A stretch of 64,000 nt of DNA from Peptococcaceae bacterium BRH_c4a (GCA_000961585.1 LADN01000089.1:45184-109183); one strand, 5' to 3'; shown: positions 16,335 through 26,912, numbered from the stretch's first letter. The notes: generated by a model from the sequence alone, not told the origin. Numbers and translations are program-made.

Positions 16335-17531
16335 TTAATTTTCTATCCGGGACAGCAGTTTTTCTATTCTATCCATTCCCTCCACTATTCTTTCCATGGA
16401 GGTGGCGTAGGACAGCCTGAAACAGTGGTCATCCCCAAAGGCTATTCCTGGAACCATGGCCACATTGGCGTCTTCCAGCAGCATAGCCGCCAGATCCCCG
16501 GACCCCTGTATCTTTTTACCGTTATACCTTTTCCCGATATAGCTGCCCATATCCGGGAAAAGATAGAATGCGCCGCTGGGCTTGGCGCATGAAAGCCCGG
16601 GTATGGAGTTAATCCTCTCCAGCATGTAGTCCCTGCGCCTGTTAAATTCAATGACCATTTTATATAGTTCGTCCCGGGGCCCTTCCAGGGCGGCCACACT
16701 GGCAGCCTGGGCAATGGAGGTGGGGTTGGAGGTGGAATGGCTCTGAAGGTCGGCCATAGCCTTGGCCACCGCCTGGGGCGCCGCCGCGTAACCTATCCTC
16801 CAGCCTGTCATGGCATAGGATTTTGAAACCCCGTTGATGACTACAGTCAGCTCCTTCAGCGCCGGGCTGAGGCAAGCTATACTGACGTGCTCAGCTCCAT
16901 CGTAAAGCAGTTTTTCGTAAATCTCGTCGGAAATAATGGCTACTCCCTGGCGAACCAGAATTTCTCCCAGGGCCGCCAGCTCTTCCCTGGTGTACACCGC
17001 ACCGGTGGGGTTACTGGGGCTGTTGAGAAGTATCACCTTTGTTCTCCTGGTGAGAACCGACTCCAGCTCTTCCGGCGCCAGTTTAAAACCGTTGGATGCC
17101 TTGGTCTGAACAATAATGGGGACCCCCCCGGACAGCTTTATTTGCTCCAGATGGCTGACCCAGTAGGGAGCCGGCAGTATAACCTCGTCTCCTTTCTGGC
17201 ATAAAACCTGAAAGGCATTGTACAGGGAATGCTTTCCCCCGGACGAAACAACTATCTGTGAAGGCTGGTATTCCAACCCGTTTTCTTCTTTAAATTTTTT
17301 TACTATGGCCGCCCTCAGCCTGTCGGTTCCGGCCACCGGGGTGTACTTTGTCATACCCTTATTTATGGCCTCTATAGCGGCCTGTTTGATATGATCCGGG
17401 GTATCAAAATCGGGTTCCCCCACTCCAAAATTAACTACATCCAGACCGTCCGCCACCATTTTTTTTGCCTTGGCGTCTATGGACAGGGTGGGTGAGGGGC
17501 TGATATTCAGCGCCCTTTCTGCCAGATCCAA
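16335..17531 (-). CDS. Pyridoxal-phosphate aspartate aminotransferase (class I, AspB-like)
   Basis: A 398-residue class I aminotransferase. Substrate region NFGVGEPDFDTPDHI, cofactor loop SSGGKHSLYNAFQ, LLNSPSNPTGAVY, the PLP-binding Lys in VSKSYAMTGWRIGY and the phosphate/carboxylate Arg near CFRLSYATS. It transfers the amino group between aspartate and 2-oxoglutarate. The sequence is of the Bacillus/thermophile subgroup Ib rather than DapL. Its position right after dapF nevertheless fits supply of aspartate to the lysine/diaminopimelate pathway. Confidence 0.9.
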   Translation of the reverse strand: MDLAERALNISPSPTLSIDAKAKKMVADGLDVVNFGVGEPDFDTPDHIKQAAIEAINKGMTKYTPVAGTDRLRAAIVKKFKEENGLEYQPSQIVVSSGGKHSLYNAFQVLCQKGDEVILPAPYWVSHLEQIKLSGGVPIIVQTKASNGFKLAPEELESVLTRRTKVILLNSPSNPTGAVYTREELAALGEILVRQGVAIISDEIYEKLLYDGAEHVSIACLSPALKELTVVINGVSKSYAMTGWRIGYAAAPQAVAKAMADLQSHSTSNPTSIAQAASVAALEGPRDELYKMVIEFNRRRDYMLERINSIPGLSCAKPSGAFYLFPDMGSYIGKRYNGKKIQGSGDLAAMLLEDANVAMVPGIAFGDDHCFRLSYATSMERIVEGMDRIEKLLSRIEN

Positions 17532-17567
17532 TTAAATCTCCTCCTCGTATCTATGTGAATTGAATTT

Positions 17568-18491
17568 TTAACAGATTGGATAATCGCCGCTAAATACTAT
17601 TTCAGCAGGCCCGGTCATATATACCCTGTTATTGTCTTTATTCCATTCTATCAGAAGCCGTCCCGAGCTGAGATTTACCCTTACCCTTCTCCCGGTAAGG
17701 TTGTTCAGGACACCGGCCACCACCGCCGCACACGCCCCGGTGCCGCAGGCCATGGTGAAACCGGCTCCTCTTTCCCATACCCTCATGGACACCTCTTCAT
17801 TATTCAATACCTGAACGAACTCCACATTGGTTTTCCTGGGAAAGTCCGGGTGTACTTCTATTTTGCGCCCCCATAGCGACAGGGGCACTTTTTCTATGTT
17901 CTTTACAAATACCACACAGTGGGGGTTACCCATTGAAACCGCCGTAATGGTAAAGGTATTTTCCCCCACCCTGAGCGGTTCGCCCACCACCGGACCGGGG
18001 CCGCCCTCCATGGGAATAAGGGACCGCTCCAGCTTGGGCTCACCCATGTCCACCTTAACAGATTCGACTCTGCCATTTGCGGTAATTATTTCAGGAATCA
18101 TTATACCGGCCAGGGTTTTAATACGCAAGCTGCTTCCCCTGACCTGCCCCTTTTCATATATATACTTTGCCACGCAGCGTATTACGTTGCCGCACATTTC
18201 AGCCTCACTGCCGTCGGAGTTGAAAATCTGCATGAGGATATCGGCATCCCTGGTGTCCTTAATCAGTACCAGCCCGTCCGCCCCGATACCAAAATTTCTG
18301 TGGCATACCTTAACTGCCAGATCCGCCAGTCTTTCGCTGTTTTCAGGCAGACCCTTTTCCTCCCTGGCGTCCACCAGCACAAAATCATTTCCCAGCCCGT
18401 GCACCTTTAAGAATCTCACTTTCGCCGGATACCCCCTCAAAACATGCCGGATGTGCCGTCCAAGTACAAACACACCATGCTTAACTTCCAT
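17568..18491 (-). CDS. dapF: Diaminopimelate epimerase
   Basis: Converts LL- to meso-diaminopimelate for peptidoglycan and lysine. Both catalytic cysteines are visible, [10 protein letters not shown] and ACGTGACAA, plus the opening [12 protein letters not shown]. With the ATG at 18491 (behind AAAGGAAATGAG) the protein is 307 residues and carries about 25 extra residues before the usual start. A GTG right at VRFLKVHG would give the canonical length but lacks an obvious ribosome site. The extra N-terminus is therefore uncertain. The gene follows the P-type ATPase by 33 bases. Confidence 0.93.
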   Translation of the reverse strand: MEVKHGVFVLGRHIRHVLRGYPAKVRFLKVHGLGNDFVLVDAREEKGLPENSERLADLAVKVCHRNFGIGADGLVLIKDTRDADILMQIFNSDGSEAEMCGNVIRCVAKYIYEKGQVRGSSLRIKTLAGIMIPEIITANGRVESVKVDMGEPKLERSLIPMEGGPGPVVGEPLRVGENTFTITAVSMGNPHCVVFVKNIEKVPLSLWGRKIEVHPDFPRKTNVEFVQVLNNEEVSMRVWERGAGFTMACGTGACAAVVAGVLNNLTGRRVRVNLSSGRLLIEWNKDNNRVYMTGPAEIVFSGDYPIC

Positions 18492-18524
18492 CTCATTTCC
18501 TTTTTTCCTTCTTTTCACCCGTAA

Positions 18525-21266
18525 TTATACCCTGAGATAGGTAACTTTTTGCCTGGCCTTTATCTGTATGTTTTTTATAATTATGCCTATAACGGTGGGT
18601 AATGAAGATAACCCTATGATAACGCCCCATTGCGCAGGGTTTAACGGAACGGTATGAAACACCATACTTAAAAAGGGCAGGTGAGTTACCGCCACCTGCA
18701 GCGCCGCCGAGAACACAACCGCCATGACCAGCTGCGGGTTTGTGAATACTCCCAGTTCCAGTATGGTGTGGTATTCGGAACGACAGCTAAACACGTAAAA
18801 CAGCTGGGTGAAAACAAGGGTGTTAAAAGCCGCGGTACGGGCCAGATCAACATTATGGGAACCCAGCCAAACCCCTGAAAAAACCATCAGGGTGACTAAG
18901 GCTATAACCAGGCCGCTGCCAAATATTTTATAGATCAGACCGTTGGCAAATATACTCTCCTCAGGAGATCTGGGCCTTCTGCTCATTATGTCCCTGTCAG
19001 CCGGGTCAACTCCCAGGGCCAGGGCCGGAAGGCCGTCTGTGACAAGGTTCATCCACAGTATCTGAATAGGCAGCAGAGGCAGGGGCAGCCCTACCAGCAC
19101 AGCAAGGAACATAACCAGTACCTCACCCACATTGCACGAAAGTAAGTAACGGATGAATTTCCTGATATTATCATATATTCCACGACCCTCTTCCACGGCC
19201 GCCACTATGGATGAAAAATTGTCATCGGCCAGTACCATGGAAGATGCCTCCCTGGTTACATCGGTGCCGGCAATTCCCATGGCTATGCCTATATCAGCTT
19301 CTTTTACGGCAGGAGCGTCATTTACCCCGTCCCCCGTCATGGCCACCACATGGCCGGTCCGCTTCAGGCACCTCACTATACGAAGTTTGTGCCCGGGGGA
19401 AACCCTGGCGTAAACAGCCACCTGATCCGCCCGGCGGGACAGTTCCCCGTCAGACATACTGTCCAGTTCCACCCCGGTGAGCACCCCGCCTCCCCGGGCC
19501 AAAAGCCCCATCTCGGTGGCCACCGCCCTGGCCGTGGCCTGGTGGTCTCCGGTAATCATGGCCACGTGAATTCCAGCCCTCCTGCAGATGTGAACAGCGC
19601 TGACCGCACTGGGCCTGGGTGGGTCAATCATGCCGCAAAGCCCGATGAATACCAGGTTGTTCTCCTCACCGCCGTAATCCTCCAGCTCCCTGTCAACTTT
19701 CTTAAAGGCAAAGGCCAAAACCCTCAGAGCCTCGGAGGCCATTTCCGAAGCCCAGGCCAGTATATCCCTTCTATCCCCCTCGGACAGTGGAACAATTCTA
19801 CCATTGTCATAAACATGGGTGCACAGTTCCAGCAGTAAATCAGGGGCTCCCTTGGCGTACCCGGAGATCTTTCCGGCATCGTCCCGGTAAAACACAGTCA
19901 TGCGCTTCCGGTCCGGGTCGAAGGGCAGTTCGGCTACCCGGGCTTGATTTTGCTCAACCTTTTCCCTCCATATGCCGCCCTTGGCCGCCATCACCAATAA
20001 GGCGCCCTCGGTGGGGTCCCCCTCAACATCCCACTCCCGCAATCCTCTTTTTTCGGATATCCCTCTGAACAGGCCGCCTATACTTATATCGCCCTTTTTT
20101 AGGATAGAGTTGTTGCACAGTGCGGCTGCCTTCAAAAGAAGGCTGAAACGGTCATCCGCCTTGCCCCTGACGAATTTGATTTCTCCCTTGGGATCATAGC
20201 CCTCTCCGTCTATCTCGGCCACCGACCTGCCCACCACAGCCTTCCTTACCATCATTTTATTCTGGGTAAGGGTTCCTGTTTTGTCGGAGCAAATAACGGT
20301 GGCGCAGCCCAGGGTCTCCACAGCCGGTAGTTTTCGGACAATGGCGTTTCTCCTGATCATTCGCTGCACCCCAACGGCCAGGGCCACTGTTACTATGGCC
20401 GGCAGTCCTTCGGGGATGGCCGCCACCGCCAGGCTGATACCGGCCATGATCATATTGTAAAGAGGCTCTCCCCTGTAAACTCCCATTATTACCACAGCTG
20501 CGCAAACAATCAGGCAAAAGGCAACCAGTACCCTGCCCAACTGGGAAAGGCGGCGCTGTAAAGGAGTGTCCTCCTGGCCGGCCTCCTGGATCATCATGGC
20601 AATATGCCCCATTTCCGTTGCCATGCCGGTGGCCACCACCACCCCTTTACCTCTTCCCCTGCTCACCGAGGTGCCCATAAACACGGTGTTCCGGATGTCG
20701 CCGGGATTAATGGACCGCTCTGATGCGGGTTCTATTCTTTTTTTCACGGGAACGGATTCCCCGGTAAGGGCCGATTCCTCTATTTCAAGATTGAAGGCCT
20801 CCGCCAGCCTTAAATCGGCCGGAACCTTATCTCCGGCCTCCAGGCAAACTATATCCCCGGGAACAAGCCGGGCGGCGCTTATCCTCTGATCCCTGCCGCC
20901 CCTGATAACCCTCGCCTCGGGGGCCGTCATGCGCTTTAACGCCTCCAGTGACCTTTCTGCCCGGTATTCCTGAAAACAGCCCAAAAGGGCATTTATGATC
21001 ACGATAACCATTATTGTAACTGCGTCGGCATATTCCCCCAGAAAGCCCGAGAGTACCGTGGCAGCCAAAAGCACCAGCACCAGGAAATCCCTGAACTGGT
21101 TTAAAAATAAGCTCCACAGGGCAAGGGGGGGCGCCTTTGCCAATTCGTTGGGCCCGAACCTGGCCGCCCTTTCCCCGGCCTCCCTATCATCCAGACCCTT
21201 TGTCATATTTGTTTGAAGCGCTTCCAGCACCTCCCTGATACCCATCATGTGCCACTGACCGGTCAT
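18525..21266 (-). CDS. Calcium-translocating P-type ATPase (P2A/SERCA-like)
   Basis: About 913 residues. Domains in order: cation-ATPase N-terminal domain, M1-M2, actuator domain with ALTGES, M3-M4 with the ion-binding PEGLPAIV, phosphorylation motif DKTGTLTQN, nucleotide-binding domain (KGAPDLLL), hinge [21 protein letters not shown] read as [10 protein letters not shown] plus IGIAMG, then M5-M10 ending in the C-terminal cation-ATPase domain. PEGLP in M4 and the N..D pair in the M6 region ([15 protein letters not shown]) fit Ca2+ or Mn2+ export. The ATG at 21266 is preferred over 21272 by spacing to AAGGGGG. Confidence 0.93.
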   Translation of the reverse strand: MTGQWHMMGIREVLEALQTNMTKGLDDREAGERAARFGPNELAKAPPLALWSLFLNQFRDFLVLVLLAATVLSGFLGEYADAVTIMVIVIINALLGCFQEYRAERSLEALKRMTAPEARVIRGGRDQRISAARLVPGDIVCLEAGDKVPADLRLAEAFNLEIEESALTGESVPVKKRIEPASERSINPGDIRNTVFMGTSVSRGRGKGVVVATGMATEMGHIAMMIQEAGQEDTPLQRRLSQLGRVLVAFCLIVCAAVVIMGVYRGEPLYNMIMAGISLAVAAIPEGLPAIVTVALAVGVQRMIRRNAIVRKLPAVETLGCATVICSDKTGTLTQNKMMVRKAVVGRSVAEIDGEGYDPKGEIKFVRGKADDRFSLLLKAAALCNNSILKKGDISIGGLFRGISEKRGLREWDVEGDPTEGALLVMAAKGGIWREKVEQNQARVAELPFDPDRKRMTVFYRDDAGKISGYAKGAPDLLLELCTHVYDNGRIVPLSEGDRRDILAWASEMASEALRVLAFAFKKVDRELEDYGGEENNLVFIGLCGMIDPPRPSAVSAVHICRRAGIHVAMITGDHQATARAVATEMGLLARGGGVLTGVELDSMSDGELSRRADQVAVYARVSPGHKLRIVRCLKRTGHVVAMTGDGVNDAPAVKEADIGIAMGIAGTDVTREASSMVLADDNFSSIVAAVEEGRGIYDNIRKFIRYLLSCNVGEVLVMFLAVLVGLPLPLLPIQILWMNLVTDGLPALALGVDPADRDIMSRRPRSPEESIFANGLIYKIFGSGLVIALVTLMVFSGVWLGSHNVDLARTAAFNTLVFTQLFYVFSCRSEYHTILELGVFTNPQLVMAVVFSAALQVAVTHLPFLSMVFHTVPLNPAQWGVIIGLSSLPTVIGIIIKNIQIKARQKVTYLRV

Positions 21267-21326
21267 TACCATTTCCCCCTTATTTTTCCATTCGTCTCCG
21301 ACAATAATGTTTATGTCCGGGGTAAT

Positions 21327-21405
21327 AAAAAAATAACCGCCTTGTCGGCGGTGCCGTCTTGCAGACGGCGGAATCCAGAATCCAGAATAGTGACAGCCAC
21401 GGAAT
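21327..21405 (-). terminator. Stand-alone terminator module of the repeat family, after the Yip1 gene
   Basis: Minus-strand reading gives GGCTGTCACTATTCTGG, GATTC words, hairpin GCCGTCT-GCA-AGACGGC, hairpin ACCGCC-GACAA-GGCGGT, then TATTTTTTTATT. It directly follows the stop of the minus-strand Yip1 gene and has the form of an intrinsic terminator. The second hairpin has a different stem sequence from the ACGCCC/GGGCGT of the long elements, but the surrounding module is the same. Confidence 0.75.
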
Positions 21406-21420
21406 TCCTCCCGGTGCGGA

Positions 21421-22134
21421 TTACACCCCGCCCCTGCCCAGCTCTGAAAGCATTGTCATACCCAGGGCATATACAACCCAAAGACTCCCCAGGTACACCG
21501 CCAGCCTGCCAAAGGGCACCTTCATGGCCAGGGAGCCACCCAGGGCAGTAAGGGCCAGCGCCCAGAATACAAAAGGATCCATCTGGCTCAAGAAGGTATA
21601 AAGCTTCCCGGGAAACATGTCCGGGGTCTCCATGAATATGGCCGGACTTATGGTGATGCCGGTCATATTCCGGGCCGGGGACACCATTAAAAGGGCCGTC
21701 CTCAGTATAGCTCCAATAACGATCGGAAGGTCAGCAAATACCGTAACGGCAAAAAGGGTGCTGAATTTTGTCTTTTCTCCGCTGAAGGCGTTAAAAAGCT
21801 TCATCAGAGCCGCTATTACAACCCACATAATCAGCGGAAAAAGCAGCGTTCCTGCAATGGAGGAAACCATCGCGGCATTAAGGGCCATCTCCATCTCCTG
21901 GGCTGAAAATTTATACCCGGTGGGCAGGTTCTGCAGTGTCCAGGCTGTATACTCTTTTATTTTAGGCAGAGATATTATAGTAAGAACAAGGTGTATACCC
22001 AGTATAAATGCGGCTGCGCCCCAAAACAGGGGCTTTTGGGTAATATCCTCCATGGTCCTGGCCGGACTGGCCCACAGTACCCCATAAACCCTTTTCCATA
22101 ATGATGCCTTTTCACTATTGGTATTTTCTTCCAC
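21421..22134 (-). CDS. Yip1-family membrane protein
   Basis: 237 residues with a soluble N-terminus, the family motif RVYGVLWASPARTMEDI, and five hydrophobic segments (around LFWGAAAFILGIHLVL, AMVSSIAGTLLFPLIMWVV, LFAVTVFADLPIVIGAIL, FWALALTALGGSL, LAVYLGSLWVVYAL). Bacterial Yip1 proteins have no settled function. GGAGGGG lies upstream of the start. It ends at the stand-alone terminator module. Confidence 0.85.
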   Translation of the reverse strand: MEENTNSEKASLWKRVYGVLWASPARTMEDITQKPLFWGAAAFILGIHLVLTIISLPKIKEYTAWTLQNLPTGYKFSAQEMEMALNAAMVSSIAGTLLFPLIMWVVIAALMKLFNAFSGEKTKFSTLFAVTVFADLPIVIGAILRTALLMVSPARNMTGITISPAIFMETPDMFPGKLYTFLSQMDPFVFWALALTALGGSLAMKVPFGRLAVYLGSLWVVYALGMTMLSELGRGGV

Positions 22135-22178
22135 CTAAGCCCCTCCTTTAATCTAATAACTCAGCCTGGGCAACCATC

Positions 22179-22709
22179 CTATTTTAAAAAAAGCCTCCAG
22201 GGATCCCGGGACTGATCATCAATCCTGGCGGAATAGGATTTAACTGCTTCCCTTACAGATCTGTCCTCCAAAAGATGGGCACAGACCTTTCTCACCCCTT
22301 GCCTGAAGTCCAGGTCCAGGGCCTCTAAGTCTTTTTGCCTCACCAGGGGGCACAGGAAGATGGCATCCTCATCCAGAACTATTTCCAGATCCCCTTCCGG
22401 AGTAAGATACGGGGCCAGGGGAAAAATTCTGCAGGCCATGGGCCTCTCTTCCCTGGGACAACTTCCGCGGCACTGTAAAACAAAGGGCCTCTTTCCGGAA
22501 AAGTGTTCAACCTCCACCTCAGAGTGCCCCACGCTGTACCATTGGCCGCCCTCCGGATAAAGGGCTTCCTCCCCAGGGAAAAGGTACATGCCCTGCCCTT
22601 CCTCCCGAACGGAGCAGCATTTTTTCCCGCATATCAGTCCGCAGTCCGATTTCATGGGAGTAAGCCCGCCCAGTATCCGGCTCAGCCGTTCCCAACTTGC
22701 TTTTTCCAT
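22179..22709 (-). CDS. Cysteine-cluster (YkgJ-like) protein of unknown function
   Basis: 176 residues, soluble. Cysteines are grouped as CGLICGKKCC near residue 23 and CRGSCPREERPMACRIFPL around residue 80, an arrangement seen in putative zinc/iron-chelating YkgJ-type proteins. Biochemical role unknown. The stretch ILGGLTPMKSDCGLICGKKC suggests the metal site is near the N-terminus. No operon partner is obvious. Confidence 0.72.
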   Translation of the reverse strand: MEKASWERLSRILGGLTPMKSDCGLICGKKCCSVREEGQGMYLFPGEEALYPEGGQWYSVGHSEVEVEHFSGKRPFVLQCRGSCPREERPMACRIFPLAPYLTPEGDLEIVLDEDAIFLCPLVRQKDLEALDLDFRQGVRKVCAHLLEDRSVREAVKSYSARIDDQSRDPWRLFLK

Positions 22710-23093
22710 TACTTATCAACCCCCACATCGTGGCCGCATGCCCCGCAGTCAAGCCCCGCCTTCTTGTTATCAAAATTAATTTTTCCGGTCTCCCGGTTAC
22801 ACAGTATTAATAAATTTCCTTAAATTCATTGAAAATCCTGCAAGTGAGAAAAGGACATCCAACCCCGCCAGAATTTTCGTCCGCTTTTGGCTTGCGGAAT
22901 CAGGCAGAGGCATTCGCGCCCAGTTGGAGTTAAACAGAAATTGACCGTAAACAATGGCTGATGCTATACTGTTACCGTGCCATCCAGAAAGCTTAAAGCT
23001 TACCGCTTACCGCTTATCGCAGTTTTCAGGTGCAGCAGGCGGAAAAAGGGTGAGCCAGAATGGCCAAGTATGAACTTTTAGGGGGTAACCGGG
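22710..23093. promoter_or_regulatory. Intergenic region with rqcH promoter and a word-repeat tract
   Basis: A good sigma-A-like promoter faces rqcH: -35 TTGACC (22941-22946), 18-base spacer, -10 TATACT (22965-22970). Just inside the transcript, at 22989-23021, is a tract of AAGCTTACCGCTTACCGCTT words. A strong GGGGGT ribosome site precedes the ATG at 23094. Nothing gene-like was seen in the left 200 bases. Confidence 0.6.
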
Positions 23094-24998
23094 ATGCCCT
23101 TTGACGGAATCGTAATGTCCGCTGTGAAGAAAGAACTGTCAGAAAGCCTTACCGGGCTTAGAATAGACAAGGTGTATCAGCCCAGCAGGGAGGAAGTGCA
23201 CCTGATCCTCAGCAGGACCGGGGTAAAACTCCGTCTTTTGCTGTCGGCGGACTCCAACACGGCCCGGGTGCACCTCACCTCCTCCTCCAGAGAAAACCCA
23301 CCCTCGCCTCCGGTGTTCTGCATGGTGCTGAGAAAATACCTGGAGGGGGGCAGGATTGCCGGGTTCTCTCAGACCGGCTACGACAGGACGCTGTGCATTA
23401 CGGTGGATGTGCGGGACGATCTGGGCAGACCATCGGTGAAACAGCTTATCTGCGAAATAATGGGCAAACACAGCAATATAATACTGGTGGACCCGGATAC
23501 AGGGGTTATACTGGACGGAGCAAAGAGATACTCCCACGCGGTGAGCAGGCACCGGGAGGTTTTACCCGGAAAGCCATATATACCGGCCCCCGCCCAGGGC
23601 AAGATTAACCCTCTGTCACTAAGCCCGGATCAATTTTTTGCCCTCATGCTGACAAATCCACTGGAAAGCCGTTTAACAGACATAGTGCAAAAGCAGTTTG
23701 ACGGGCTGAGCCCCCGCATGACCCGGGAGGTAATCCATCGGGCCGGTCTGGACCCCCAAATAATCCTTAATAACTGCGGGGAAATTGAACTTACCTCGGT
23801 GTACATTGCGCTAAAGGACCTATACGCCCGGGCTGAAAACGGTGATTATCAGCCCTCCCTGGTTTTTAGCGGAAGGGAGGCCCTGGATTTTGCGGCCTTT
23901 GAACTGACACACCTGGAGAATACGTCCAGTATTTCCGGCGGCATGAATGAGGTGGCGGACCGCTATTTCAGCCTCAGAACCCTCACCGGGCAAATGGACC
24001 GCACAAGACAGTCCTTAATGAGCTTTATAAAAAAGGAAACCGGCAGGCTGGAAAAAAAGCTTGCCGCGCAAAGGGCCGAGCTGGAAGCCGCCGCCGAGGC
24101 CGGCAGCCTGAAGTTGTCCGGGGAACTTATCACCGCCAATATTCACCGGCTGCAAAAGGGAGAAACCGAGGTTTACCTGGAGAATTTTTATCAAGAGGGC
24201 TGCCCCCCTGTGAAAATACTGCTGGACCCCCAGCTGACCCCGGTGGAAAACGCCCAATACTTTTTCCGCCGCTACGCCAAGGCTAAAAAGGTTAAGGAAT
24301 CGGCAACCCAACACTCCCAGGCCACCCGGGATAATCTTCTATACATGGCCGGCGTGGAAAACTCAGTGGATCAGGCCTCCACTCCGGGGGAACTGGATGA
24401 GATAAGATCTGAGCTGGTGGATCAGGGCTGCCTGAAGCCCGCCGGACCCAGGCCAGCCAAGAAAAAAGAAGCTCTTCCCCGCCCGTCCGCCTATACCTCC
24501 AGCGACGGCATGACCATACTGGTGGGGAAAAACAACCGCCAGAACGACTACCTGACCATGAAGATGGCCCGCCAGGAAGATATCTGGCTGCACACCAAGG
24601 ACATACCGGGTTCCCACGTGGTTATCAGAACCGGGTGGCAGGAAGTGCCTTCCACCACCCTGGAGGAGGCAGCCTCCCTGGCCGCCCTGCACAGCCGGGC
24701 CAAACAGTCCGGCAAGGTGCCGGTGGATTACACCCTGCGCAAATTCGTCAGTAAACCCAAAGGAGCAAAGCCCGGCTACGTAATATATACCGACCAGAAA
24801 ACAATAATGGCCGAGCCCGACCCGGAACTTCTTGAATACATGGAGTGGAAAAAAATCAGTGACGCCTTGGATAACGTGCCCGTGGAACAGGTTTCGCAGG
24901 ATGAAGAGTCAAAGGCCATACAGCTATTGGCAAAGTCCAAAAAGGAGCCGCGTTTTACTGCTGACGATATTGACTCAGGAGGTGATATGTATAAGTAA
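23094..24998 (+). CDS. rqcH: RqcH / NFACT-family ribosome quality control protein
   Basis: 634 residues of the fibronectin-binding A/NFACT family. NFACT-N begins MPFDGIVMSAVKKEL with IDKVYQPSREEVHLIL, then helix-hairpin-helix and a long coiled coil around residues 290-420 (QMDRTRQSLMSFIKKETGRL). The C-terminal NFACT-R domain has GKNNRQNDYLTMKMA and DIWLHTKDIPGSHVVI. RqcH adds alanine tails to nascent chains on stalled 50S subunits. The original adhesin name is probably historical. It ends three bases from the convergent ABC-F gene, leaving no room for a terminator. Confidence 0.94.
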   Translation: MPFDGIVMSAVKKELSESLTGLRIDKVYQPSREEVHLILSRTGVKLRLLLSADSNTARVHLTSSSRENPPSPPVFCMVLRKYLEGGRIAGFSQTGYDRTLCITVDVRDDLGRPSVKQLICEIMGKHSNIILVDPDTGVILDGAKRYSHAVSRHREVLPGKPYIPAPAQGKINPLSLSPDQFFALMLTNPLESRLTDIVQKQFDGLSPRMTREVIHRAGLDPQIILNNCGEIELTSVYIALKDLYARAENGDYQPSLVFSGREALDFAAFELTHLENTSSISGGMNEVADRYFSLRTLTGQMDRTRQSLMSFIKKETGRLEKKLAAQRAELEAAAEAGSLKLSGELITANIHRLQKGETEVYLENFYQEGCPPVKILLDPQLTPVENAQYFFRRYAKAKKVKESATQHSQATRDNLLYMAGVENSVDQASTPGELDEIRSELVDQGCLKPAGPRPAKKKEALPRPSAYTSSDGMTILVGKNNRQNDYLTMKMARQEDIWLHTKDIPGSHVVIRTGWQEVPSTTLEEAASLAALHSRAKQSGKVPVDYTLRKFVSKPKGAKPGYVIYTDQKTIMAEPDPELLEYMEWKKISDALDNVPVEQVSQDEESKAIQLLAKSKKEPRFTADDIDSGGDMYK

Positions 24999-25001
24999 CC
25001 T

Positions 25002-26912
25002 TTATTTGCCTTTTGAGATATTTTCCGCCAACTCGTTAAGGTAGACCCATCTTTCCATCTTCTTTTTAAGTTGCGCTTCCATATCTTCTTTTTCTATTAA
25101 TAATTGCTGTAAAAGAATATAATCGGCAAATGCCTCTTCGATTTTCCTTTTTATCTTATTTATTTTATCTTCAATCTCAGCAATTGTATCATCTATTTCG
25201 GCATATTCCTTTTGTTCATGAAAAGAAAACTTTAAGGGCTTTTCCTTGTTTTTCCCGATAGTCTTGCATATATTGAGATTTTTATCGGGTTCTTTGACTT
25301 TATCCAGTGTTTTATTGGAAGCACCGGTATTTTGGAATTGACTGCTCTTCTCTTTGAAATCTGAATAATTTCCCGGGTACTGCACTATACTTCCATTTCC
25401 TTCAAAGGAAAAGATCTTTTCGGCCATTCTATCCAGGAAATATCGATCGTGAGAAACGGCAATAACCGCCCCTTTAAAGTCATCCAGGTAATCCTCCAGA
25501 ACTGAAAGTGTTTCCACATCCAGGTCATTGGTGGGTTCATCCAGAAGCAGAATATTAGGCGCTTCCATAAGCACTTTGAGTAAATTTAACCTTCTTTTCT
25601 CTCCTCCTGAAAGCTTCTCTATAAGAGACCACTGCAACGCAGGAGGAAACAGAAATCTCTCCAGCATCTGTGATGCGCTTATTCTATAGCCCTCTGCCGT
25701 GCTTAAATATTCTGCTGTTTCTTTTATATATTCTATAACCCTCAAACTGCCGTCAATAGGTTTGATTTCCTGGGTATATAGCCCGATCTTTACCGTTTCC
25801 CCCACTTCCACCTTGCCATTGTCAGGTGTAACCCTGCCGCATATTATATTTAAAAGAGTTGACTTGCCGCAGCCGTTTGGTCCAATTATGCCAACCCTGT
25901 CATTCCTTGGCAAAATATAAGAAAATTTATCTATTACACTGATACCATCAAAGGATTTACTTGTATTCTCCAACTCTATAACTTTTTTTCCGAGACGGCT
26001 GGACGCCACTGATATTTGCAGCTTTTCATCCAAACCATCCCCGGTCTGTTCACTTAACTTTTCGAAACGGTCAATCCTGGCCTTTTGTTTGGTAGTCCTG
26101 GCTTTGGCGCCCTTTTTAATCCAGGCCAGCTCTTTCCTTAATAAACTCTGTCTTTTTTTCTCACTGGCGCCCTCTATTTCTTCCCTTTCAATTTTTTTCT
26201 CCAGAAAATAACTGTAATTGCCTTTGTATATATAAAGACTTCCCCTGTCCAGCTCAATTATCTGATTTACCACCCTGTCCAAAAAGTACCTGTCATGGGT
26301 AATCATAAGCAGGGAGCCTTTTCTTTTATTGAGATATTGTTCCAGCCAGTCGATGGCATCATTGTCCAGGTGGTTTGTTGGTTCATCCAAAATAAGCAAA
26401 TCCGAAGGGTTTACCAGCGCCGCCGCCAGGACTACCCTTTTTTTCTGTCCTCCGGATAAGGCGCCTATTTTTGCATTAAAATCTGAATAACCTAACTTTG
26501 TCAGTATAGTCCTTGCTTCACTTTCAAAATTCCATGCGTTCATTAAATCCATATCATGGGCAAGCCTGGCGATTATTTCACTGGATTGCTGGCATCGTAT
26601 AGCTTCTTGATATTCCCTTATTAACTTCATAATATTGGAGTTGCCTCTAAAAACTTGCTCCAGCACAGTGGCTTCAGGATCAAATTCAGGATTCTGGGGA
26701 AGGTATTCTATCCTAACCCAGTTTCCTGTAATTATTGCTCCCTGGTCTGGTTTTTCCACACCGGCAAGTATTTTTAACAGCGTGGTCTTGCCTGTGCCAT
26801 TAATACCTATTAAACCTATTTTATCCCCTTCATTTATCCCTAGATTTATTTTGTTTAGCAGTTTTTTTTCACTATAGCTTTTTGATATATTCTCAGCACT
26901 TAATAAGTTCAT
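25002..26912 (-). CDS. ABC-F family ATPase (ribosome-associated, possible antibiotic protection)
   Basis: 636 residues, two ABC domains in one chain and no membrane part. Domain 1: GINGTGKTT, LSGGQKKRV, LLILDEPTNHLD. Domain 2: GPNGCGKST, LSGGEKRRL, ILLLDEPTNDLD. The linker holds the basic arm region (WIKKGAKARTTKQKARI) and the C-terminus has a coiled coil (residues ~560-630), as in Uup and related proteins. These act on the ribosome as translation factors or protect it from drugs. The gene is clearly more AT-rich than rqcH and the MFS gene around it, suggesting separate acquisition. Resistance function is not shown. Confidence 0.9.
   Translation of the reverse strand: MNLLSAENISKSYSEKKLLNKINLGINEGDKIGLIGINGTGKTTLLKILAGVEKPDQGAIITGNWVRIEYLPQNPEFDPEATVLEQVFRGNSNIMKLIREYQEAIRCQQSSEIIARLAHDMDLMNAWNFESEARTILTKLGYSDFNAKIGALSGGQKKRVVLAAALVNPSDLLILDEPTNHLDNDAIDWLEQYLNKRKGSLLMITHDRYFLDRVVNQIIELDRGSLYIYKGNYSYFLEKKIEREEIEGASEKKRQSLLRKELAWIKKGAKARTTKQKARIDRFEKLSEQTGDGLDEKLQISVASSRLGKKVIELENTSKSFDGISVIDKFSYILPRNDRVGIIGPNGCGKSTLLNIICGRVTPDNGKVEVGETVKIGLYTQEIKPIDGSLRVIEYIKETAEYLSTAEGYRISASQMLERFLFPPALQWSLIEKLSGGEKRRLNLLKVLMEAPNILLLDEPTNDLDVETLSVLEDYLDDFKGAVIAVSHDRYFLDRMAEKIFSFEGNGSIVQYPGNYSDFKEKSSQFQNTGASNKTLDKVKEPDKNLNICKTIGKNKEKPLKFSFHEQKEYAEIDDTIAEIEDKINKIKRKIEEAFADYILLQQLLIEKEDMEAQLKKKMERWVYLNELAENISKGK

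Noticed and set aside
16335..17531. LL-diaminopimelate aminotransferase (DapL) assignment next to dapF
   Set aside because: Sequence motifs are those of aspartate aminotransferases of subgroup Ib; position beside dapF alone is not enough.
23059..23093. Earlier start for rqcH or a leader peptide around the ATG at 23059
   Set aside because: The short frame closes after a few codons, and the NFACT N-terminus begins exactly at 23094 behind a good ribosome site.
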